DNA from: Prevotellaceae bacterium
Lineage (GTDB): Bacteria; Bacteroidota; Bacteroidia; Bacteroidales; Bacteroidaceae
NCBI GenBank assembly: GCA_021153165.1
Contig: JAGKTZ010000002.1
Span: 1-63,039, forward strand
Length of the DNA: 63,039 nt
Direction of reading: 5' to 3'
Numbering within the stretch: the first letter of the stretch is position 1; each line of letters begins with the position of its first letter. Below are positions 1 through 7,606 of this stretch, one piece after another. The translations under genes were made by a program, and so were the position numbers. Under the pieces are notes generated by a model. The model was not told where the DNA came from, searched no databases, and saw only the letters and a program-made list of their open reading frames with translations.

Positions 1-43
1 AATATAGGCTTTCTGAAATCTGAAAAAGCGACTGAAAAACGAT

Positions 44-126
44 GCGCCGTCTTGTTGAAAAAAGGTCTAATGTTTTTCGAAAAAAGTCTAATGTTTTTTG
101 AACAAGGTCAAGGTTTTTTTCGCGAC
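44..126. repeat. A/T-rich palindromic intergenic repeat, copy 1
   Basis: A degenerate form of the core GCGACGTCTCGTTGAA is followed by three consecutive modules of about 22 bp, each an A-run, a GTCTAA-like centre and a T-run. The same modules recur at 6861, 12338, 23176, 42591, 51286 and 57491. No coding potential is seen. Confidence 0.6.
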
Positions 127-178
127 CCATTTTGCGCATAAAAATCAGACAATATTTCATGCTTTCAAATCAAATGTA

Positions 179-186
179 TATATTTG
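179..186 (+). promoter_or_regulatory. Bacteroidetes -7 box for the Sel1 gene at 233
   Basis: TATATTTG matches TAnnTTTG and lies about 45 bp before the ATG at 233. It places the transcription start near 192 and so rules out the longer reading frame that opens at 98. Confidence 0.55.
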
Positions 187-232
187 CAAAAACATTATCA
201 CTCTTTTTTTAACCCTCAAATCAAAATCAAAC

Positions 233-1246
233 ATGAAACTACTGAAAGTCCTTAAATCTATATTTGGTGGGGGAGGGCAGACTGAACCCTTGCGCCAAAT
301 GAGCAAGAACGGCCAACAAGCAGTCCGTCAGCAACCAACCCACAGCGCTGACGCTGAAGCCCACTTCAAAAAAGCCGTGGAGGCGATGGAAAATGCACAA
401 TTCGATGTCGCTTCGACATACTTTGAAAAGGCGGCAAGATTGGGACATACCGCTGCACAATATAGTTTGGCGTGCAACTATCACTTCGGCAATGGTGTGC
501 CCAAAGACGAGGTCAAGGCGGTAGAATGGTACACCCGGGCTGCCGACGCAGGACACGCATTGTCACAATACGAACTGGCGATGTGCTACGACAAGGGTAC
601 GGGCGTAGTGCAAAACCCACACAAAGCGCTATATTGGCTCACGAAAGCGGCAGAGCAGGAACACAGCAAAGCACAATTGGAAACCGCACTCCGCTACTAC
701 CACGGAAGTGGCACGACACAGAACCTGGCGAAGGCGGTGGAATGGTTTGAAAAGGCAGCAGTACAGGGCGAAGACGAAGCACAACTGGCGATGGGGCTTT
801 GCTATAGTTCGGGCGAAGGCGTAGCCCAAGATCCTGCGAAGGCAGTCTATTGGTATACCCTCGCGGCAAAACAGGGATTGCCCGAAGCACAGCACAATTT
901 GGGCGTATGCTATTTCCAAGGCGCCGGCATAGCACAGGATCACAAGAAGGCTGTATATTGGTGGAACGAAGCAGCGAACGGGGAATATGTAGTCTCCTAT
1001 TACAACCTCGGCTATTGCTATGAAAAGGGCTTTGGCGTTCACCAAAATTACACACAAGCGATCAACTACTACGTCTATGCGGCAAAGCGCGGACACGCTA
1101 AGTCGCAGTTCAATCTAGGCGCCCTCTACCTCAACGGAATGGGAGTATCTAAAAACGAAGAAACCGGCTTGATGTGGATGAAAAAGGCCGCGCAGCAAGG
1201 ACATCCCCGCGCGATAGAAATATTAAAGGATTTTGGCGCAGAATGA
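233..1246 (+). CDS. Sel1-repeat (TPR-like) protein
   Basis: A 337-residue protein built from about eight tandem Sel1-like repeats of 36 residues (pattern A-x-W/Y-x-x-K-A-A-x-x-G followed by A-Q-x-x-L-x-x-x-Y-x-x-G-x-G-V). They cover residues 45 to 330 after a short N-terminus, MKLLKVLKSIFGG, and a polar linker. Sel1 repeats form alpha-solenoids that mediate protein-protein contacts; the partner cannot be read from sequence. No signal peptide is evident, so it is probably cytoplasmic. The start at 233 is preferred because the -7 box at 179 lies inside the longer frame. A one-repeat paralogous fragment follows 33 bp downstream, and a membrane-anchored Sel1 protein lies at 5306. Confidence 0.85.
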   Translation: MKLLKVLKSIFGGGGQTEPLRQMSKNGQQAVRQQPTHSADAEAHFKKAVEAMENAQFDVASTYFEKAARLGHTAAQYSLACNYHFGNGVPKDEVKAVEWYTRAADAGHALSQYELAMCYDKGTGVVQNPHKALYWLTKAAEQEHSKAQLETALRYYHGSGTTQNLAKAVEWFEKAAVQGEDEAQLAMGLCYSSGEGVAQDPAKAVYWYTLAAKQGLPEAQHNLGVCYFQGAGIAQDHKKAVYWWNEAANGEYVVSYYNLGYCYEKGFGVHQNYTQAINYYVYAAKRGHAKSQFNLGALYLNGMGVSKNEETGLMWMKKAAQQGHPRAIEILKDFGAE

Positions 1247-1279
1247 CGGCTTAGTATACCCCTCTGACCTATTCTGCCG

Positions 1280-1477
1280 ATGAAAATATTTGATGCACTG
1301 AAATTCATATTGGGTCGGAGTGCACCATTAGAACTGGGTGTATGTCGTGCCCTGGGCAAAGGGGTACAGAGAGACTGCCCCAAAGCCATAGAACTCATCA
1401 AGCAAGTAGCACAACTAGGCAACAAAAAATGCCACAGAGACTTTGCAGCAATTAGGCATAGTGCGGCATTAAAATAA
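1280..1477 (+). pseudogene. Sel1-repeat remnant (truncated paralogue)
   Basis: An open frame of 65 codons. Its N-terminus (MKIFDALKFILGR) resembles that of the gene just upstream (MKLLKVLKSIFGG), and it then holds barely one Sel1 repeat (LGVCRALGKGVQRD, AIELIKQVAQLGNKK). It starts 33 bp after the preceding stop. The simplest reading is a tandem duplicate that lost its internal repeats by deletion; it could still be expressed as a small protein. A strong hairpin follows. Confidence 0.55.
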
Positions 1478-1492
1478 CACTCTAACCCCATA

Positions 1493-1538
1493 CCCCTCCC
1501 AAGTCTTCTGTCCAGGAAACTTCGGAGGGGATTTTCTT
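1493..1538 (+). terminator. Rho-independent terminator after the Sel1 loci
   Basis: CCCCTCC at 1493-1499 pairs with GGAGGGG at 1524-1530. The stem is extended inward by AAGT/ACTT and followed by a T-rich run. Confidence 0.6.
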
Positions 1539-1645
1539 CGCCTACTACTATTTCGCATAGGGGTTATGATGACACGATTTCCCCGGTATTTTCACGAAAA
1601 ACAGGTATTCCCGCAGAAAAAATTGTGTAATCTACGAAAAATGTC

Positions 1646-1653
1646 TACTTTTG
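1646..1653 (+). promoter_or_regulatory. -7 box for rbfA
   Basis: TACTTTTG matches TAnnTTTG and lies 100 bp before the rbfA start used here. ATTG lies about 20 nt upstream as a weak -33 element. Confidence 0.5.
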
Positions 1654-1745
1654 CAATGTAATATGCGGCACTGCGCCCATTCGCTCGGACCTGAGCACCG
1701 AAATCGGACACGGCGGCAATGCGCAAAGGAACTTATACAATACAA

Positions 1746-2081
1746 ATGGATAGTACAAGACAACAAAAAATCTCAAGACTCATTCAAAAGGAACTGAGCG
1801 ACATTTTTCAAAAACAAACCAAGGGTATGCACGGCGTGCTGGTATCGGTGAGCGCCGTACGTATCAGTCCCGACCTGAGCGTATGTCGTGGTTACCTGAG
1901 CGTATTCCCCTCGGAACGCTCGGCTGAAATCCTGGCCAACATCAACAACAATGTGCGCGAACTACGCTACGAATTGGGCGGACGTCTGCGCCACCAATTG
2001 CGCATCATACCCGAGTTGAAATTCTTCGTAGACGACTCGCTCGACTATATCGACCACATCGATTCGCTCCTGGCACAATAG
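1746..2081 (+). CDS. rbfA: 30S ribosome-binding factor A
   Basis: A 111-residue RbfA, a single KH-fold domain that binds the small ribosomal subunit late in 16S rRNA maturation. Diagnostic stretches are STRQQKISRLIQKELSDIF at the N-terminus, VSVSAVRISPDLSVCRGYLSVF in the middle, and LRHQLRIIPELKFFVDDSLD near the end. The ATG at 1746 gives the usual family N-terminus; an in-frame ATG at 1719 would add nine residues and is not excluded. It is followed 42 bp later by a LolC/E-like permease on the same strand, so the two are probably co-transcribed. Confidence 0.93.
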   Translation: MDSTRQQKISRLIQKELSDIFQKQTKGMHGVLVSVSAVRISPDLSVCRGYLSVFPSERSAEILANINNNVRELRYELGGRLRHQLRIIPELKFFVDDSLDYIDHIDSLLAQ

Positions 2082-2123
2082 TCTGCACACCGAGTCTTCT
2101 TTCCTCAAAGCAACGGACCAGTT

Positions 2124-3374
2124 ATGGCTTTCCCCTTCTTCATCGCACGGCGCTACCTTTTCTCAAAAAAGAGTCACAACGCTATCAATATCATCTCGGG
2201 CATCTCGGCCGCGGGAGTAGCCTTTGCTGCCGCCGCACTACTGTGTGTGCTCGGCGTGTTCAATGGTTTTCGCGATTTGATAGGAAGCCTCTACACCAAC
2301 TTCGACCCGCAGTTGGAAGTGTGTCCCGTCGAGGGAAAATTTGCCGACGTTCAGGAACCCATCCTGACCGAAATCTGCAAACAAAAGGAGGTGCAGGCGG
2401 CATCCTACGGCTTGGACGAACTGGCGATGGTACCCTTTCAGGGACGACCCGTGATGGTGCATGTCAAGGGCGTGGACGACAATTTCCGCCACTGCTCCAA
2501 TATCGACAGCATCCTGTACTGCGGCGCCAATCCCAACGCCGAATTTATACTGCAAGCCGCTGGCGTGGAATATGCCGTGCCCAGCATCGGACTGACTCAG
2601 CAGTTTGGCGGCATAGACTTCCAACCTCTGCCCATCTGTGCGCCGCAGAGTGGCGAGCGCATCAACCTGTCCAATCCGCAGGAGAGTTTCAATGTCGAGG
2701 AAATACACGCGTCGGGCCTCTTCTTCTACGTCCATCAGAAAACCTACGACGACAATTACCTGATCACTTCGCTCGACTTTGCACAGCGCCTATTCGACAA
2801 GGCAGGACAAGTATCCTCCGTCGCCCTGCAACTGCGCCCCGATGCTAATGTCGACGCCGTGAAGGAAAGGATGCGCACTCTGGCGAAAGGGAAGTACACC
2901 GTGAACGACCGCTACGAACAGCACCGCGAAATATTCAACGTGATGCAGATCGAAAAGACTATGGCGTACCTCTTTCTGACCTTCATCGTACTCGTGGCAA
3001 GTTTTAATATTATTGGTTCGGTAGCGATGCTTATTATCGACAAGCGCAACGATATCGAAACCCTACGCCACCTGGGCGCTTCGCCTCGCGATATTATCAG
3101 AATATTCCTGCACGAGAGCCGCTTGATTACCCTGCTCGGTGCTGCGATAGGCATAGTGGTGGGATTGCTGCTCTGCTGGGTGCAAATAGAGTACGGCTTG
3201 ATCCGTTTTGGCGGCGCCGAGGGCTCATTTATCATCGATGCGTATCCCGTCAGCGTGCAGTGGATAGACGTCGTCCTAGTCTTCGTCACCGTGATCATAG
3301 TGGGTTTCCTGACGGCATGGTTGCCCGTGAGCTATTTGACCCGCAAAGTGATCGGACAGCGAGATAGCGAATAA
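2124..3374 (+). CDS. LolC/LolE-type FtsX-family ABC permease
   Basis: A 416-residue inner-membrane protein with the MacB/FtsX layout. One transmembrane helix lies near residues 20-45 (preceded by the typical FIARRYLFSKKSHNAINIISGIS), then a periplasmic domain of about 200 residues, then three C-terminal helices (around 285-310, 335-355 and 380-400). The N-terminal signature matches LolC/LolE permeases, which with LolD move lipoproteins from the inner membrane to LolA. No LolD ATPase gene is adjacent, so the assignment to lipoprotein release rests on family resemblance. It probably shares an operon with rbfA. Confidence 0.85.
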   Translation: MAFPFFIARRYLFSKKSHNAINIISGISAAGVAFAAAALLCVLGVFNGFRDLIGSLYTNFDPQLEVCPVEGKFADVQEPILTEICKQKEVQAASYGLDELAMVPFQGRPVMVHVKGVDDNFRHCSNIDSILYCGANPNAEFILQAAGVEYAVPSIGLTQQFGGIDFQPLPICAPQSGERINLSNPQESFNVEEIHASGLFFYVHQKTYDDNYLITSLDFAQRLFDKAGQVSSVALQLRPDANVDAVKERMRTLAKGKYTVNDRYEQHREIFNVMQIEKTMAYLFLTFIVLVASFNIIGSVAMLIIDKRNDIETLRHLGASPRDIIRIFLHESRLITLLGAAIGIVVGLLLCWVQIEYGLIRFGGAEGSFIIDAYPVSVQWIDVVLVFVTVIIVGFLTAWLPVSYLTRKVIGQRDSE

Positions 3375-3448
3375 ACTATCCTTTGCCTCTCGCAAAAAAA
3401 GTGTGCAAAAATTCAGCGCAAATATATTCTACTATATAGGAAGTTTTG

Positions 3449-3456
3449 TAACTTTG
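3449..3456 (+). promoter_or_regulatory. -7 box for mdh
   Basis: TAACTTTG matches TAnnTTTG, giving a 5' UTR of about 100 nt before the mdh ATG at 3565. Confidence 0.55.
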
Positions 3457-3564
3457 CAAAAAGAATGGACCTACGGTTTCGACGCCCTTGATTCGCAGGT
3501 GTTATTTAATAGAAAAAGAAAAGAAAAACAATAGTATAAACCTTTTTATAAAACAAGAAAAATT

Positions 3565-4560
3565 ATGGCTTTTTTGACAGACGAAAAACTCGTGATCGTT
3601 GGTGCCGCTGGTATGATTGGCTCTAACATGGTACAGTCTGCCCTGATGATGGGATTGACTAGCAACATCTGCCTCTTCGACGTATTCTCACCCGAAGGTG
3701 TTGCAGAAGAAATGCGTCAAAGCGGTTTTGATGATGTAAACATCACTGCTACTACCGACGTGAAGGAAGCTTTCACTGGCGCTAAGTATATCATCTCTTC
3801 AGGTGGTGCTCCACGTAAGGAAGGTATGACTCGCGAAGACCTCCTCGCTGGTAACTGCAAGATCGCTGAAGAACTCGGTAAGAACATCAAGGCTTACTGC
3901 CCTGACGTGAAGCACGTAGTGATCATCTTCAACCCTGCAGACTTGACGGGTCTCGTGACTTTGCTCTACTCTGGTTTGAAGCCAGGTCAAGTGACTACTC
4001 TCGCTGGTCTCGACACTACTCGCCTCCAAAGCGCATTGGCTAAGAAATTCGGCGTAATGCAAAACGAAATCACTGGCTGTGCTACATACGGTGGCCACGG
4101 TGAACAAATGGCTGTATTCGGTAGCGCTGTGAAGGTAGCAGGCAAGCCTTTGAACGACCTCATCGGTACTGCAGAATTCCCAGCTGAAGAATGGGAACAA
4201 ATGAAGAAGGACGTGACTCAGGGTGGTGCTGCTATCATCAAACTCCGCGGTCGCTCTTCATTCCAAAGCCCATCTTACCTCTCAGTGGAAATGATTCGCT
4301 CGGTAATGGGTGGCGCTCCTTTCCGCTTCCCTGCTGGTACATACGTTTGCAACGAGAAGTACAACCACATCATGATGGCTATGGACACAGTGCTCGACCA
4401 AAACGGTTGCACATACAAGATGCCTGTAGGTACAGAAGAAGAATTGGCTAAGCTCGACGCTTCTTACGAACACCTCTGCAAGATGCGCGACGAACTCGTG
4501 ACTCTGAACATCGTTCCTGCTATCGAAAAGTGGGGCGAAATCAACCCAAACTTGGCTTAA
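3565..4560 (+). CDS. mdh: Malate dehydrogenase
   Basis: A 331-residue NAD-dependent malate dehydrogenase converting malate and oxaloacetate in the central carbon pathway. The Rossmann motif GAAGMIG sits at residues 12-18. The substrate loop contains APRKEGMTRED, the central LDTTRLQSALA stretch carries a substrate arginine, and TYGGHG carries the catalytic histidine. Length is normal. The gene uses preferred codons heavily, like pgk and rplM here, consistent with high expression. It is monocistronic: its own promoter lies at 3449 and a strong terminator follows directly. Confidence 0.95.
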   Translation: MAFLTDEKLVIVGAAGMIGSNMVQSALMMGLTSNICLFDVFSPEGVAEEMRQSGFDDVNITATTDVKEAFTGAKYIISSGGAPRKEGMTREDLLAGNCKIAEELGKNIKAYCPDVKHVVIIFNPADLTGLVTLLYSGLKPGQVTTLAGLDTTRLQSALAKKFGVMQNEITGCATYGGHGEQMAVFGSAVKVAGKPLNDLIGTAEFPAEEWEQMKKDVTQGGAAIIKLRGRSSFQSPSYLSVEMIRSVMGGAPFRFPAGTYVCNEKYNHIMMAMDTVLDQNGCTYKMPVGTEEELAKLDASYEHLCKMRDELVTLNIVPAIEKWGEINPNLA

Positions 4561-4580
4561 TATAAGGTCAAAATAAAAGA

Positions 4581-4617
4581 AGTGGACACATCGCAATGGT
4601 GTGTCCACTATTTTTTG
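4581..4617 (+). terminator. Terminator of mdh
   Basis: A perfect 10-bp stem, AGTGGACACA (4581-4590) with TGTGTCCACT (4600-4609), is followed by ATTTTTTG. Confidence 0.85.
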
Positions 4618-4625
4618 TGTATATC

Positions 4626-4783
4626 CGAGGTGTCTTTAAGATGATATAAGATGTCTGTAGCGCGAGGTAAGATGCCTATAAGATAAGGTAAAGCATCTTT
4701 TAGTCGAACCAAGGTGTCTATAATGCGAGGCAAGGTGTCTACAAGTCAAGGCAAGGTGTCTACAAGTCGAGGCAAAACCTTTT
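4626..4783. repeat. Degenerate tandem repeat of about 21 bp
   Basis: About seven imperfect units of a 20-22 bp motif whose best copies read AGGCAAGGTGTCTACAAGTC (4729-4770). Copies grow more divergent toward mdh. There is no stem-loop in each unit and no coding frame. Confidence 0.7.
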
Positions 4784-4836
4784 TGGAAAAGAGTAGGGTG
4801 TCGTTGTGACGAGTCGGGAGAATGGGCGTAGAGGGT

Positions 4837-5241
4837 TTATTCTGCTGCCTTCGCCGCTTCGGCTTGTTCCCAAGCTTCCCACTCCTTCATCACCGCTTGC
4901 CAGTCGGTCTGTTCGTTTTGTTCGATAGCTTCTGCCTGGCGTGCTTCTTCCTCTGCCGCACGTGCTGCTTCGTCGCATGCTTTGTCACGTGCACGCTTTT
5001 CCTTCATTGCTGCGATAGTCGCTTCGTCAATGATTTTTATAGCGCCGCGACGGATAGCCGCTTCCAGGTCTTCGGGTCCGAAGGCTTTGCCCTGTACATT
5101 GTAGTCCGAGATGTTGAATTCGAAGTTCACGCGGAGCTTGTGGCGCACCTGTTTCTGCTGAAAGCGCGTGCCGGCGTTCTTCAGTCGGAGCAATTTGCTG
5201 ATGATGTCGATTTCTCTTTGCGAGAATTTATTTCTTCCCAT
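4837..5241 (-). CDS. Conserved Bacteroidales hypothetical protein, charged alpha-helical C-terminus
   Basis: 134 residues starting MGRNKFSQREIDIISKLL. The first 75 residues look like a compact basic alpha/beta domain (KNAGTRFQQKQVRHKLRVNFEFNISDYN, then FGPEDLEAAIRRGAIKIID). The last 55 are very rich in Ala, Glu, Arg and Trp and should form one long helix or coiled coil (EAARAAEEEARQAEA). I do not recognise a named family, though the N-terminal part feels like a conserved order-level hypothetical. The start at 5241 is chosen because the -7 box at 5272-5279 lies within the longer frame that opens at 5301. No transmembrane segment or signal peptide. Confidence 0.7.
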   Translation of the reverse strand: MGRNKFSQREIDIISKLLRLKNAGTRFQQKQVRHKLRVNFEFNISDYNVQGKAFGPEDLEAAIRRGAIKIIDEATIAAMKEKRARDKACDEAARAAEEEARQAEAIEQNEQTDWQAVMKEWEAWEQAEAAKAAE

Positions 5242-5271
5242 ATACTTTTTGCTTTCTATCAATTGTGGGCG

Positions 5272-5279
5272 CAAAGGTA
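5272..5279 (-). promoter_or_regulatory. -7 box for the gene ending at 4837
   Basis: Reverse complement TACCTTTG, about 30 bp before the ATG at 5241. Confidence 0.5.
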
Positions 5280-5305
5280 CGAATTTCTGTACAAATGGCA
5301 AGGCG

Positions 5306-6298
5306 TCAGTCCGTCATACCCGTAGCCTCTTGTGCTTCGACGTGTCCCATATCTGCGGCTTCCTTCATCAGCGAGTCGGCCTGTGTCTTGTCCTTTTTCA
5401 CCCCCTTGCCACGTTCGTAGCATTGCGCCAGACGGTATTGCGCCTCGGGGTATTCCTGTGCCACGGCTTTCTTGTACCATTCGATGGCGAGCGAATCGTT
5501 TTTCTCTACGCCGAATCCATCTTCGTGATATACCCCCAGGTGGAACTGCGCTCGTGCATTGCCTTGCTCGGCGGCCTTCTTGTACCACTCGATGGCCTTG
5601 GCGGGATCTTGCTTCACGCCTTGTCCCAACTCGTAGCATACGGCCAGGTTGAATTGTGCCAACTCGTTGCCTTGCTGTGCCGCCTTTTCGTACCACAGGA
5701 AGGCTTGTTCGTGATCGTGGTCAAAGCCTTGTCCTTGGGCATAGCACACGGCGAGATTGTACTGTGCCAACTCGTTGCCCTGGAGCGCCGCCTTGGCATA
5801 CCATGCCGCCGCCATCACATTGCTTTGCTCCACGCCGTTGCCGCTTTCGTAGCACAGCGCCAGAGCGAATTGCGCCTCGGGCAAACCCGCTTCGGCGGCC
5901 TGCGTATAGTACTTCACCGCCTGTGTATAGTCCTTGGCAATTCCCTCGCCGTTGTAGTAGCAATTACCCAGTGCAAGGGCGCCCAGCAGGTTTCCCTTGT
6001 CTGCGGATTTTTTGAACCATTTTGCTGCTTCTCGTTGGTCTTGTGTCACGCCGTTTCCTTCAAACAGCAGCATGCCCCATTTGTATTGTGCTTCGGGGTT
6101 GCCTTTGCGTGCAGCTTTTTTGTAGGCTTCTGCTGCGCCGACCTTGTCGCCTCGTTTTTCCAGGTCTTGGGCTTTTTCCAAGACATTCTCTGCCACTTTA
6201 GGCTCGGGTTGTGAACTCATAAAGTAGAATAAGGTACCGAGCACAACTATCAAGGCAACACTGATAATGATGCCCCATTTTTTTGACGGACGTTTCAT
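5306..6298 (-). CDS. Membrane-anchored Sel1-repeat protein
   Basis: 330 residues. A single N-terminal hydrophobic segment follows MKRPSKKW (IIISVALIVVLGTLFYFM, residues 10-27) and anchors the protein, leaving the rest presumably periplasmic. Residues 40-320 comprise about eight Sel1 repeats with the G-x-G-V turn motif (EGNGVTQDQ, NGEGIAKDY, SGNGVEQSN, QGQGFDHDH, LGQGVKQDP). It is paralogous in repeat consensus to the soluble Sel1 protein at 233, but with a different N-terminus. It has its own promoter at 6321 and is followed after about 65 bp by the charged hypothetical gene, which also has its own promoter. Confidence 0.85.
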   Translation of the reverse strand: MKRPSKKWGIIISVALIVVLGTLFYFMSSQPEPKVAENVLEKAQDLEKRGDKVGAAEAYKKAARKGNPEAQYKWGMLLFEGNGVTQDQREAAKWFKKSADKGNLLGALALGNCYYNGEGIAKDYTQAVKYYTQAAEAGLPEAQFALALCYESGNGVEQSNVMAAAWYAKAALQGNELAQYNLAVCYAQGQGFDHDHEQAFLWYEKAAQQGNELAQFNLAVCYELGQGVKQDPAKAIEWYKKAAEQGNARAQFHLGVYHEDGFGVEKNDSLAIEWYKKAVAQEYPEAQYRLAQCYERGKGVKKDKTQADSLMKEAADMGHVEAQEATGMTD

Positions 6299-6320
6299 AG
6301 TCTAAAGGTTTACGTTGGGT

Positions 6321-6352
6321 CAAAAGTAGAGAGAAAAATCGAGTGCGCCAAA
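6321..6352 (-). promoter_or_regulatory. Promoter of the membrane Sel1 gene
   Basis: Reverse-strand TACTTTTG at 6321-6328, with TTTG (CAAA on the plus strand) at 6349-6352. The 20-nt spacer is close to the Bacteroidetes optimum. Confidence 0.6.
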
Positions 6353-6420
6353 TATTTCACTTATTTTAATAGTATAAAGCCCCTGTTGTGTTGGCAAGTG
6401 GGGCTGTGGGGCGGCTGCAA

Positions 6421-6458
6421 AACAAAAAATCCCACAAACCATGAGATTTGCAGGATTT
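6421..6458 (-). terminator. Terminator of the tRNA-Asn pair
   Basis: On the minus strand, AAATCCTGCAAATC and GGTTTGTGGGATTT form a 14-bp stem with a TCAT loop and a few G-T pairs. It runs into a T-rich tract (plus strand 6421-6429). Confidence 0.75.
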
Positions 6459-6472
6459 CCTTTCTTTCTTTG

Positions 6473-6546
6473 CGCTTCAGGATGGGCTTGAACCAACGAC
6501 CCCCTGATTAACAGTCAGGTGCTCTAACCAACTGAGCTACTGAAGC
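6473..6546 (-). tRNA. tRNA-Asn (GTT), copy 2
   Basis: A complete cloverleaf: acceptor GCTTCAG/CTGAAGC, D-arm AGCTCAGTTGGTTAGAGC, anticodon stem CTGAC/ATCAG around anticodon GTT (plus strand AAC at 6510-6512), T-loop GGTTCAAGC. The discriminator base is G and CCA is not encoded. It is identical to the copy at 6573-6646, from which it is separated by 26 nt. Confidence 0.97.
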
Positions 6547-6572
6547 AGTGCTTTTCTGTGAAATGTCTTTTG

Positions 6573-6646
6573 CGCTTCAGGATGGGCTTGAACCAACGAC
6601 CCCCTGATTAACAGTCAGGTGCTCTAACCAACTGAGCTACTGAAGC
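6573..6646 (-). tRNA. tRNA-Asn (GTT), copy 1
   Basis: The same 74-nt gene as the downstream copy, with anticodon at 6610-6612. The two genes sit at an exact 100-bp period and are served by one promoter at 6688. Confidence 0.97.
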
Positions 6647-6687
6647 AAGTTTGGGAAAATTCCCGTGCATTTCTCAGAATTGCTGTG

Positions 6688-6695
6688 CAAAAGTA
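6688..6695 (-). promoter_or_regulatory. -7 box for the tRNA-Asn operon
   Basis: Reverse-strand TACTTTTG, about 40 bp before the first tRNA. Confidence 0.6.
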
Positions 6696-6860
6696 ATGGT
6701 TATTTTTGAAATACACAATACATTTGGCAGAAAAATGATAAAAAAATGACATTCTGCCCCGATTTTTCCACTACAGCCTCTGCGATTTGTCTCTGAATTG
6801 GTCTTTTGTGTGGTAGAAAAGCGCTCCTATCGCCCCTGTTTTTTTGTTGTCGAAACGAAC

Positions 6861-6939
6861 CAAGACCTTTTTCAAAAAGCATTAGACCTTTTTTTAACGA
6901 GACGTCGCGAAATTTGAAAAAGGTCTTGACTTTTTTTCA
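6861..6939. repeat. A/T-rich palindromic intergenic repeat, copy 2
   Basis: CAAGACCTTTTTC at 6861-6873 and its exact reverse complement GAAAAAGGTCTTG near 6917-6929 bracket an inverted core, AACGAGACGTCGC. This is the same family as at 42591 and 57491. The surrounding stretch 6650-7046 has no supported gene. Confidence 0.65.
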
Positions 6940-7046
6940 GAGGCTTTTGTCTTTTGATTTTGCTGAAAAAATTCAGGTTTGCTTTCGCTCATTCAAGATA
7001 GGCTACTGTTAGACCTTACAAAAATGTTGGTGAAATAATTGGGCAA

Positions 7047-7311
7047 GACACTCCGCAAGGAAATTTGATAAACAAGACAAACCGCATTGTCCCCTCTAGC
7101 AGGGGGACGAGCGACGAAGGAGCGGAGGGGGTAGAACAAAACTTTCCCACAAGCATGGGAGTAGAACACTCCTCTCACAAGCATGGGGTAGAGTAATAAA
7201 ACCTTCAACATTTGTATATTTCATACATAGTTCTCTCTACCCCCTCCCCGCCTGCGGCGGTACTCCCCCTGCTAGGGGGAGAATGCGGATAGTGTTAGAC
7301 ATATAAAATGC
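7047..7311. repeat. Dispersed G/C-rich intergenic repeat (blocks X and Y)
   Basis: Block X (7047-7154) contains CCCCTCTAGCAGGGGG and GGAGCGGAGGGGGTAG. Block Y (7276-7311) contains GGGGAGAATGCGGATAGTG. Both recur at 22909-23118, but in the order Y then X. The blocks contain G/C-rich inverted repeats. No coding frame is supported between 6650 and 7600. Confidence 0.75.
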
Positions 7312-7384
7312 TCGCCTTGCACTACTTTGATTCGCTTTCGCTCATCCAAGATGGGCGTCGGTTAATCCCTCTGCGAGGGCTTTT

Positions 7385-7580
7385 CCTCCTTCGCACCTCG
7401 GCAAAATTAAGTGAACTTATTTTGCTCTCGGTTTGTCGTCGGTTCGGAAATACTCAAATAAATTTGGCATTTCGCTCACCTTGCACTACTTTGCTTGCGC
7501 CAAGATAGGCTGCGGCTCGGGATAAAAAGTGAAATTCTTCGATTTTCCCTTTGTTCTCCGCTCGCCTTGCACTATCTTTG
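7385..7580 (+). repeat. Promoter-bearing dispersed repeat, purD copy
   Basis: About 195 bp, closely matched in the opposite orientation at 21961-22155. Shared landmarks are TTCGCACCTC, CTTATTTTGCTCTC, TTTGTCGTCGGTTCGGAAA, AAATAAATTTGGCATTTCGC and the terminal CCTTGCACTA-CTTTGC. Each copy ends exactly in the promoter of the adjoining gene. Confidence 0.8.
7550..7580 (+). promoter_or_regulatory. Promoter of purD
   Basis: TTTG at 7550-7553 and TATCTTTG at 7573-7580 with a 19-nt spacer: a full match to the Bacteroidetes -33/-7 promoter. The ATG follows 26 bp later. Confidence 0.8.
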
Positions 7581-7606
7581 CATTATAATACCAAAAATGT
7601 ACGATT

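Noticed and set aside
4626..4783. Tandem repeat as a CRISPR array
   Set aside because: Units are contiguous and degenerate with no unique spacers; no cas genes are present.
5332..6015. Long plus-strand frames opposite the membrane Sel1 gene
   Set aside because: They are mirror frames created by the repetitive G/C-rich codons of the Sel1 repeats.
6700..7508. Several short open frames in the 6.7-7.5 kb region
   Set aside because: They fall in repeat blocks, have low-complexity Phe/Arg-rich products and no family features.
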